Source of the DNA: Ornithodoros turicata
Taxonomy: Eukaryota > Arthropoda > Arachnida > Ixodida > Argasidae
NCBI RefSeq assembly: GCF_037126465.1
Contig: NC_088203.1
Span: forward strand, 90,582,668 to 90,646,667
Direction: 5' to 3'
DNA: 64,000 bases
Position numbers and translations under genes: made by a program. Below are positions 54,936-64,000 of this stretch, in pieces. Within the stretch, counting starts at the first letter, position 1. Every line of letters starts with the position of its first letter. The notes below the pieces were generated by a model. The model saw nothing but the letters and a program-made list of their open reading frames with translations. It made no database searches and was not told the DNA's origin.

Positions 54936-57479
54936 GAAAAGCTCCCGTTCACGACAAAGGCAAACGCCCAAGACTTTCTGGTTCAGAAATTAAGAATTAA
55001 AAACAATACTGCGTCACCGTTATCTCACTTTTTCTCCGCGTTCCACGTCATTTTATGAAAAGTAGCGGGAAAGTATGAAAAGTATGAAAGTATAAATATA
55101 AAAAAAGTAAATCAATAAATATGAAGTATAAAAGTATGAAAAGTAGCGGAGAAAGAGGCCCCGCTACCCGGAAATAGTTTTCCCGTTACTAATTTAAAGT
55201 GTGTTGCGATAGCTACTCCGCTACTGAAAGAGGTAGGGAATACGGTAGCTGTCCAACACTGTCTTGTCCCGTGCAATTTGACACGTTTGAAGTCCAACGC
55301 TGGGCTTCTTTTGGAGAGCTCTACTCGCGTAAAGAAAGATTCCCCGACAGTTCTTCTTCTTTTTTTTTATTTCGCGTCGTGTTCCGCACATCAAAAACGG
55401 AGAACAGGCCTTGGCAATAGTGCCAGGTTTTAGTGGATCGGAAGAACAAGACGAAAACGATACAATAAAATAAAGTGTGAAATGAAAGTCAAGAAAGTGA
55501 AAGTGCGTCAAGTCAGCCACTTGAAAGGAGCAGCGTGACTGGCTTACCGTGTTGTCGGAACCCTTATCGCGAACACCTTCCAATCCACTAAATCTCCATG
55601 ATACCGCCTGCAAGTACATCGCCTGCTCACGAAACAATCTTCAGTGAAGCGTACAGGAGAAGCTATATCTGTCGCCCTGAAATCTTGCCGACCAATAAAA
55701 GTCGGCGATTGCTTGCGTCGATCTTCATGCATGCATGCAACACTTGCAAAAAGAAACGTCTTGCAGGCTGCAGAACTGTTCGCGCCCCCGTAAAACGTGC
55801 GAGAGAGCTGTGTTACTGTGTCACGTTGGAACAACATTTCAGCATTGCGCCAGGCTCCACTAAAAGCCATATGACTCTATCCGTTAGCGGCAACTCGAAG
55901 ACAGCTTTGTGAAATCATATTGAAACGAGTGCGTTATTCCCAACTGGCACTTAACCTGACAATAGATAAATGGCAAAATCAACATTGCCGATCCATTTAC
56001 CAGTCTTACAATATACACGTACGACTTACTCTGAGCTCTTCCCATTAAAATTCGTCGTCGCTCAGGAAGGACGTCTCGGAAGAAGCGCCTTGCCTCGATA
56101 AACACTGACAGTGATCACAAACGTACGTGAACGCACTGGTTCGAGACACTCATCCTGTGTTCTAGACAGGTCATGGCGAACAGTCTTTCACAGCACCCCC
56201 CCCCCCCCGCGTTATGCACGCACGGTAACGGGCATGGTTTATAAATCCCTAATATAGGGATCAGTTATCAGGGAGAAGGGCTACCAACCCATCCACCGAG
56301 GACGAATCAAGCGTTGCGGAACGGGTAAACACGGAATTATTTCTGCATTTTCGTGGCGATTTTGCGATACTTTCGAAGGCGACATCCGTAACTACTTCAT
56401 TATGTGATGCGTACAGCATTCCTAAACAGCATCACTTTTTCCCCAAAGTAGGAGTTCCACCGTTTGCCGTTCGGTCTCCCATAATCCCGCGCGCGAACAT
56501 TCCACAACGCGTTCCGTTGTGCTGCCCTTTTCAGGAGCTTCGTTTCAAATAACTGCTCTCACTCCAGTGCGTATTGCTTATCGCAAAGATGGCTGCAGTA
56601 TCACTGGCAGCTTCGAGATTAAAGTCGTTCGTTTCCTCGAGGTTTTAAAGCCAGCTACAACGCATTATGCGAATGAAAGTCGACATCGCCATGCGCCTTG
56701 AAATACGACATTGGCATGGCCCGTTTTTGTAAGAGCCCTGTCCCCCCCCCTTTTTTATTTTCTTTTTTGTGACAGCTATCATATCGAGTATATCACTGCA
56801 TACATGTGGCCCCCTTTTTACAGGGGCATTGAACGCGAGAAGCAAGTGTGATTCCTATTTCTTTCAGCTTTTCTACTTTGTTACCCCAAATGTCGTTGCT
56901 TTGAGTGTCTGCCGGCAAAAAGAAGGTTCTTTTCTGGAACGCACTTTCTTTACTTGTTTGCGGCTCAATAACGTTAGGCCGCGAGATTTATGAGGGCCGA
57001 CGCCTATGGCGCGCATCCTGAGCGTGTTTCTTTTTCTTTCTTTTTTTAATGTAAACTGCTCTCTCTCGAAAGATAGCGTTGCTAGACACGTTTTGTTATT
57101 TAGTAAAATATTAATGCTCAGAATACATTTGACTTTCTACGATGCGCCAAAACTTTTCTCAAATTTTATCGTCTGCATGAGCCGGTATAATAGGGACAAA
57201 AATTCACTTGCCCAGCATGAACACGGACGGATAATCCGACAAAACGGGCCGGTGTAGACTACGACGGGAGGGAGAGGGAAGTAATTGGAGGGCACGGATA
57301 GAGGGAAATGGATGATAGCTTGCCTAGAAAACGTCGCACGTAATTCCCTTTAGTCTTTTCCTCTAGATCAGGCGAATATCAATTCCGAGAACCGGATTTG
57401 ACGACATGAATATAGCGTCTAAAATGTACTGGAGAAGCGCTTTAAAAGTTAAATAACTAGTTAATTGATAATTTCCTGC
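54936..57479. other. Non-coding stretch with an AAGTATGAA-type repeat
   Basis: About 55052-55140 is an irregular AAAGTATGAAAAGTA-type repeat, followed by AGTAGCGG phrases. C runs lie at 56196-56207 and near 56743. No gene. Confidence 0.5.
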
Positions 57480-57540
57480 TTTACGTCGCGAGACAACTGC
57501 AATGATTTGATGATTACCGATTTTGCCGTGCTGCTGCTGG
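57480..57540 (-). mobile_element. Short family-A SINE tail fragment
   Basis: TTTACGTCGCGAGACAACTG-CAATGAT matches the 3' region of family A (TTTACGTCGCGAGACAACTG at 51418 and 54228) and then diverges. Confidence 0.55.
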
Positions 57541-57809
57541 GCTTTGAGGCTGCGCTGTCCTTAGGAACTGCCAAACATTTTTTTCTTTCTTTTTTTATAA
57601 ATATAGTTGCAGTCAAAATTGGATACGAACAGGTTGGGACGAAGAGAGCGGAAATCTACATGTATTATATCGGCATTTCATCCTTTTGAGGTGTAGTCTC
57701 CAAACGTGTTCGCATGATTACGCTGTCTTTTATTGAACATACAACAATAACTTTAGTTTCATGAAGATTAAGCTAAGATGTGCAAACATGATGGCTAAGA
57801 TTAAAGTGT
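57541..57809. other. No recognisable gene
   Basis: Sequence between a SINE scrap and a LINE 3' end; nothing seen. Confidence 0.4.
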
Positions 57810-58240
57810 AGTCTATATGTTTTATTTTTTTATTTATTTTATTTATCAATACTGCCAGCTGCTTGTTAGCAGCCAAAGCAGGGGTGGGAACATACATTGT
57901 AAAGCTTACAGCAACTAAAACGAGCACTGCAGTACAAAAAAAAAAAAAAAACACCAATAACCACCAACAAGAACAAGATACACTCAAAACAAGAATCTTT
58001 TGTGGAAAGTAATTACAGCTGATCACCAACGACAGCTAAAAATGCATCCACGGATGTTGCATGTACTGCGTCTGCAGGAAGACAGTTCCAGTCAGTTGTG
58101 GTTCGTGAAAAGAAACTGTATTTAAAGGAGTCTGTCCTAGGAATTTCTGTTCTGAACTGCAAACGGTGTGATCGAGTTCGACAATGTGAAGTCCTTCCAA
58201 CGTAATGGTCAATATTTATGTTTACAAGTAAGTTTATATG
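57810..58240 (-). pseudogene. CR1/L2/Jockey-like LINE 3' end
   Basis: The minus strand reads RTSHCRTRSHRLQFRTEIPR, then TDSFKYSFFSRTTTDWNCLP (the conserved F-x-x-S-F-F-x-R-T-x-x-D-W-N-x-L-P C-terminus of these elements), then AVHATSVDAFLAVVGDQL and a stop near 58020. The 3' UTR ends in ATAAATAAAATAAATAAA-like repeats at about 57820-57848. It is 5'-truncated near 58240. The same C-terminal block occurs in the LINEs at 24200-26290 and 46195-47225. Confidence 0.85.
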
Positions 58241-58273
58241 TTTTAGTTAGTTCGTTAAATTTTAAAGTTAACA

Positions 58274-58469
58274 CAGGGTGTCCCAGGAAACGTGGCAAAT
58301 TTTCGAGTTCAATTCGTTATAATTAGCATAATAAAGGTTAAATTAGATGGCATTCACATCACAAGGTGGCAAAAACCTAGTAGGAATCAATTCCGTTGAC
58401 CGCATGATTCTAGGTGGTGTAGTTTTTTTTTTAATTATAATTCAGTGACACATTTTCTGGGACACCTTG
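58274..58469. mobile_element. MITE with CAGGGTGTCCCAG termini
   Basis: CAGGGTGTCCCAGGAAACGT (58274) pairs with the inverse of ACATTTTCTGGGACACCTTG (to 58469). The ends are 22-25 bases, imperfect, 196 bp apart, with no ORF. The end style matches 23286. Confidence 0.75.
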
Positions 58470-61400
58470 TATGTTTATAGTCTATATGTCTCTGGCACAG
58501 GGAGTTGGAAATGGTCACCCGTACTGAATGTCGAGCCACGGAATCGAAACGAATGCCGCAATCATAATTGTATTATCACTACAATAAGCTCGTTAATTGG
58601 ACACTTGCAAAGAACACGGCAATTTTTTGGTGGTTTTGCGTGCATACTTTCACAGCCCCGTAGGAACCCCGTTCGATACGCCCGTGGGGTTTATATCACT
58701 ATACAGGAGGTGAAGCGAGAGGGGACACTGAAACATCGCGCCAGATGTGCCCCCCCCCCCCCCCCCAAAGGACTGTCGCAAAAAGACACAACAAGGTCGC
58801 AGCGTCTTTTGCTTCAGTTTCTTTTTTGCTTGGACCTTTCAGACACTTTTCAGTCAATACACCCCCCCCCCCTTTTTTTTTTCTTGGTAGAAACTCAATT
58901 TGCTTCCTCTTCCTCCATCCATCCTGTGGGGATAACGCAGTGACATGTACAGCAGCGAGAGAGCGCTCTTCCAGTGCCGGCGGTGACCTCAGAATTTTTG
59001 GCTGCAGTTCAAGTTGAAAATGCCTCTTACGTAGTTATCTGAAAAGCAGGACAGCGGAAATGGCTCCCCCGGCTTCCGGTGCGTCGTCTCTCGCTGCGAC
59101 TTTCTCTTTCTCGCGCATCGATCTCATTTAGCGCTTTCCTCTGCATCCTTTTTTTTGTTCCTCGAGCTGCTCCGATGGTCGTTGCGGAGAACACGCCGGC
59201 GTATTTATCGCTCCACTGAACGACATCCAGGAGCGCTGCAATCTGTTTCTGGCACAGGTAGTTGAAGTGGTCACCCGTAAGCGTTTCTCGCTCCAACGAC
59301 GTGGACAGTGCTTTGAGTGATTAAGCGATACATGTTCGGCAGCGACGTATACGAAATGGGATAAGATGAGCGAGAAAGAGAGGTAAAAAAACAAAAAAAA
59401 AATCGGACGCCAGGTGTGATATTGATAGAGGAACGTACGCTTTAGTTTGAGGAATGACGGGCACGGCCACGTGTCGCATGTCGTCATCCTTCTTAGGGTT
59501 TAAGTAGCAGCGCGATATAGGACCACAGATGAAGCTGTCGTCTTCAACGATACGCCCTCCATTGACCACACTGAGGCGGTCGAGGAAAACGGTCACTGTG
59601 GTCGTGCCTGAATTTATGGTGGTCTCACTCGTAATTTTATTCTGGTGGCATCGCTCTCTAATCTGTGCGCGTGATCACGCAAAAAAAGAAAGAAAGAGAG
59701 AAAAAAGACGAAGAAGAAGAACAACTGACGGCTAAATCTCGGTTACTCCGGAAGTACATGCTGGGTACTCCTGGTTAGCAGGGCGCGAAGCGGGGGGGGG
59801 GGGGGGGGGGTAAACGTCATGTTAATGGTTCATATTTTTCTTCTCTACTACCCTCTCTCCTTATCTTGTATTCAGTTAAATTCATTTGATTAAGTTAATA
59901 CCGCGAGACGAATCATGGACGCTGCAAACCGTTGCCAGTTTGTGACACACATTTTGCGGATCACAGAGTGCCAAATGGACCCACCTAAAACAGAAATAAC
60001 GAAACTGTATTTTTCTGAGGTCTCACCCAGAGCAAATAACCGTATAAAGCTCATACTGAGGTTTTTTTTTTTTTTTCATTTTTGCATGCCCAAGAATTAG
60101 GGACAAAACGTAAAGCAGGCTTCACCTAAAACAGCTCCCATAGAGCCTGTGTATTTTGGAACGAAAAGGGCGTGCTACATATTCTGCTGGCAGCGCTTTG
60201 CATTCGTTCTCTAATGGCATGTTCCCTCTGCCAAGACGAAACTTTTGAGCATTTTTTTGGGCATGAATAGTGGCATCTTCAAGGTTCCATTCGGGTTCCA
60301 AATTTTGAACATGTAAAGGAGCCTTCAATCGCCGCACGAACGCGTAGCGGCGAAGCCTACGTTCAAGGCCACGCGCAACCACAGGTTTGGGAAATGGCTC
60401 GCCGCAGAAGAGACTAAAACAGATAAAGAAGACAAATAATAAATAACAATACGAGGAGCAAAGATTTGTGTTACTTCACGTGGTAAGGGTATAGGATATA
60501 AAAAGCTAAAAGCCTGACAGCTCTTAGGAGAACTAACATCGTTGAGCAAACGTGTGTACATTATGGCTGTTGCGAAGTCTGTTGGTACCTGCAAAACTGT
60601 GAGAAATCAAACAAAACGTAAGATAAAGGTGTGGTCGGAGTGAACGGCACAACAAAGACAACAATAAATGATGACGATGAGATGGGTGTTTCACCGCGGA
60701 GATGCTTAGCCTACCCCACTGCACGTGGAACATTATGTGAAGATGGTGAAGGGGGGATGAAAACACAAGAAAGAACTAAAATGAACAGCAGAAAATGGAC
60801 CAACGACAGCTTAAGACGACATGTACTAGTTTGCACAGGAAAATGTCATATCTGAGGTTCTACGATGTGCTAGGGTTGTCAAATCAAGTTTATCGAGGAG
60901 AGGTTCATAATTATAGACACCAATGCGTCGGTCATAGAGAATGTCAATGACTCCAAGGGATTCGATGCTGTCATTCGGTCAATCTCTTATCTTTGAAAAT
61001 TAGTGAAGCTCATTAAGTATACCATTTTAGTTAGCCATCGAACACTGATGAGACCGGCTAGGAAAGGTATCCGAGAGGCCAGGTATGTTAGGCGCCCGAA
61101 CGGCACGTCCGGGGCTCTCATACATTTTTAATAACAACTGTGGCACCTAACAAAGGACAACCTGTATATCCTCATGTGTTTCCATACTGACTCCCGGAAG
61201 AATTCGAGGGTCGTTCGAGTAGACCGAATGTACAATCGTATTTATGAAATAGCGCACAAAAAAAGGAAACGAAAAAAAAATGACATGGTTGCAAAATTTG
61301 AGACATACACAAATAAGATTTGACTAAAATTGATTAATGAACGAACAATCAGTTTGATTGTAGAAACAAGACATTTTGAGGCACGATAGATCTATAAGTT

Positions 61401-62606
61401 GAGTGAACGTTGGCGTGGATATGTCACGGTGTCGTCTAGACGAAAAAAATGCTTAAGGCTGAAGGCTCGGCAGTGCAGAGAACCTACGGATACGCATGTA
61501 AGATGAGGGAAGTAGGACAACCATGCACACACACGCGCATGACGCTGAACTATAAAACCGATCTATATATTCCGAAACTCCGAGTGGATGAACACACCGT
61601 TTGTATAGACTGCCGGTTTCGTTTCTTCTTTCTCGCTCTCTCCTTTTTCCTTTCGATTTTTTTTTTTTTTTGGGGGGGGGGCGTGGGGGCTTATTAATAC
61701 CTGAAGACAATTTATGATACAGCTATAGGATGTCAGGCTTCCTCGCGAACGCAGGAGCTTCTCTCTAGGGAGGAAAGCGCAAAGGCGGTCACGTGGTCGG
61801 TTTGTATTACAACACATTACTCTGCTCACTTTTGACCACAATAATGCTCGTTGCCTTGTCGATGTCATCTGCATTTTTTAGACACTGTAGATATGTCGTT
61901 CACCTCGAAACTACAAAAAAAGTTAAGAAATCACGACTTTCTGCTGTTGATTTATGCTGGTGTTTGATTTGCGATTATCTGGCGACTTTCTGTTGTCGTC
62001 ATCTCTCAAAATCTCTCAAAATAAGCACAATCTCAGACAACGAAAAAAAAAATAGAAAAGTAAAGAAAATATATCGTTCTACTGTCCTGTCTTTTATTTT
62101 CCAGACTTAATACAGCAAAAGCCGTAGTGGCTCAAATCTATCCCTACTGCAGCCTAATGCCGCGTGCTTTTCGACAGCCGTACTCCTGGCTTTTCTTTTC
62201 GTCAGTGGAGAGGGTTCTAGCAGGTGTGCTGTCTTATCAGCGTAGTTCTTCTGAAGATTTACAATCTTGCTGCTCGGGCTTTCAGCAGGCTGCTTGGGAC
62301 TGTGCTGTTCGCTATCGCGTCTTCTTTCATTCGATCATCTTTGTTTCTGTAGGTGTGAAGAAAAGTTTATTGACCGGTTGATAAGCAACTGCGTGCACTA
62401 CGTAAAAGTCAGTTGTGTAGCATCGATTGCTAATACGTATGAGTTGAATAAATACGAATGAAGCACGATGAACATTTGATTTACACATAAGAGTTAGTGA
62501 CGTCTTCATGTTGGGAAAAACTTCGCATGGCTGCATATGCGATCACAATGTCCTCCTTTTAACGTTGAAGCCAAAATAATCGGGGGCACTCCAAGCCACG
62601 TTACTC
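58470..62606. other. Long non-coding stretch with homopolymers
   Basis: C runs at 58751-58766 and 58863-58870, a G run at about 59791-59809, T runs at 60062-60076 and 61660-61670 followed by G, and purine repeats at about 59680-59720. GATGAGATGGGTGTTTCACC near 60676 loosely recalls the RNase H LINE 3' end (GGTGGGCGATTCACC at 7342) and may be a diverged tail. No conserved ORF was found. Confidence 0.45.
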
Positions 62607-63345
62607 AAGCTGTGACGCAACATTTGCCTCAGCTTGCTGTCGTCTGGATCTTTGGACGTCGTTCCCGATTTCCGTTCTTAGCTCCCCTCGCTTCATAGAG
62701 TCCACATCTAACATGCGTGACACGCGCTCGTTGAGTTCGACACTTATATGTGGCCTCTTTCCTCTTGGATGCCATCTTCTTCCCAGTACATGACGTCACG
62801 TTTCTGATATCTCCTAGCCTGTAGCGCAGATGAATTCTTCTATCCTTTAACATATTTTAGCCTATCCCATGCTTCGTCCCATTTGTTTGTTCGCCGATGA
62901 TGTAGGTTCTCTAAGACACAATTTTTCTTTTTTAGTCCTTGTCGAGAAGGCCATCCTAGTCAGCGCTGCTGCATGTGGCTCATCGCGGCGTGATGCGAAA
63001 AAACATGTATATACGGGGTCACGCTCTACTGTCCGTACCCCTTGCATTTGTTTCCCAGATCTAGAAACATAGTTAGGACGTTTAACGTCTCCTGACGCAG
63101 ATCTTTCCCTGCAGTATATTGCTCAATCCTTTTACCACACGTCTGAAAAGACCCCATAACTGTGCTAGTTCATCTCTGGTGTCCGAGGGCAGGGCTGGGG
63201 TCGCAAGGCGTGGTAGACTCTCAAGAAGTAAATCATCATTCTTCCCTGTTAATGACATGAATTTAGTAACTTCCATTTTGCTGTCAGTGAGCAGTCTGAC
63301 GTTCGCACCAGATCCCTTTATAATCTCTTCCAGTTTTCTCACGGA
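62607..63345 (-). pseudogene. Possible mobile-element ORF fragments of unknown family
   Basis: The minus frame 63342-63082 (86 codons) reads EIIKGSGANVRLLTDSKMEV, TKFMSLTGKNDDLLLESLPR, then DELAQLWGLFRRVVKGLSN. It has an even, protein-like composition with amphipathic helices. It loosely recalls, from memory, repetitive uncharacterised proteins of arthropods and cnidarians with an L-T-G-x-x-x-x-x-L-L block followed by L-W-x-x-F. About 350 bp further on, HISVELNERVSRMLDVDSMK-RGELRTEIGNDVQRS ends at a stop near 62607 and also looks coding. Whether the two belong together is unknown. No catalytic motif is visible. Confidence 0.35.
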
Positions 63346-64000
63346 CGTGTCTTTTCCTTTTGGATCGGCACACTATTAGCAGTGTCTACGTCCTGCATTT
63401 CAGGGACAATGAAGCGGGGTACCATAGAGAAGAATGGGGTGCCGCACTAAGTTTTTCATGTTGCCCTACATCTGCGTCTGCTTTCCACTGGCCGAACAAT
63501 AACTTGTGAGTGTTTGTTTCACAAAATTGATTATCATAATAATACCTAAGAGGATCCTTAATTCAAGTGCTTATATGCGTTCGATTACCGATGCCAAACA
63601 ATTTAAGAAATGCTTATGCGACCATTGCGGGCGGAGGGGTGACGTGGAAATTGGAGCGATATGCATGCCTACACTGGCGGCACTTTGCTGGGGGAAGGGA
63701 AGAAGAGGGGGAGATGAAGGAGGAAGGCTCACGCGCTGGCTGGCATGACAATTGCGCTGCATTGCCGTTTTTCAATTTCCACTTTTTACGTGTTGTCATT
63801 GTTTGCTCCAGTTGACCAAAATGTTTCATGTACTTGTTTATTTACCTCCACGTATCTGCACATTTTTTTCATGTGGTTGTATGCTGCTATGTTAACATTA
63901 TGCAACGAAATGCTAACCTCCCGTTTGTATTGCCTCCATGGCCAACAGGGGAAATAAATACATGAGTCTGTACGTCTCACAGAAAAAACAACCGTCCACC
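63346..64000. other. No recognisable gene
   Basis: Frames over 63506-63957 overlap in several phases without motifs. The window ends inside this stretch. Confidence 0.45.

Noticed and set aside
60660..60780. Another RNase H LINE 3' end
   Set aside because: Similarity to the 7330-7400 tail is only a few short words; not enough to list as a feature.

Overview
The window looks like intergenic or heterochromatic-type DNA of a large, repeat-rich arthropod genome. A tick or another chelicerate is the most likely source. The evidence is tRNA-headed SINEs of types I associate with tick genomes, RNase H-bearing and CR1/Jockey-like non-LTR elements, many short terminal-inverted-repeat (TIR) elements, frequent homopolymers, and no prokaryotic gene organisation. 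I could run no database search, so the organism call is an inference. I found no host protein-coding gene I can defend. Nearly all open frames are short and chance-like, and every recognisable coding tract is a broken transposable element.

Layout. At 1-1215 (minus) lies a fairly fresh RT-RNase H non-LTR remnant running off the left edge. Around 2559-5990 are a TIR element and a SINE split by a MITE. From 6420 to 10215 is a nested cluster: an endonuclease-domain LINE fragment (plus), an RNase H LINE (minus) split by a ~1 kb TIR element, and an LTR-retrotransposon gag fragment. At 10697-10878 is a 64-bp-armed snapback. From 13225 to 17646 are a Tigger-like MITE, a hammerhead-ribozyme-like motif, a 3.3-kb inverted-repeat transposon with a decayed transposase-like gene and a nested TTAA MITE, and a tiny LINE tail with perfect target duplications. 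From 18221 to 26290 come MITEs, a second hammerhead-like motif of Penelope type, a fold-back element and a CR1/Jockey-like LINE (minus).

From 27100 to 46200 the DNA is sparser: five SINE-B copies (one with a perfect 15-bp target duplication), a tRNA-like element, four MITE-class elements and a perfect 54-bp palindrome. At 46195-49795 a LINE 3' half is followed by a SINE-A copy split by a 2.26-kb Harbinger-like element carrying a Myb/SANT-like ORF. At 51403-54487 are two young SINE-A copies with perfect 13-bp target duplications. Between them sit three adjacent low-complexity arrays, one built on CCGGAAGT. The last 10 kb holds a gag zinc-knuckle fragment, a LINE 3' end, one MITE and a possible mobile-element ORF fragment near the right edge.

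The elements do not form a pathway. Their interest lies in nesting (several insertions can be ordered in time and two give empty-site proof), in the self-cleaving-RNA-like motifs, and in several long, nearly spacer-free inverted repeats.
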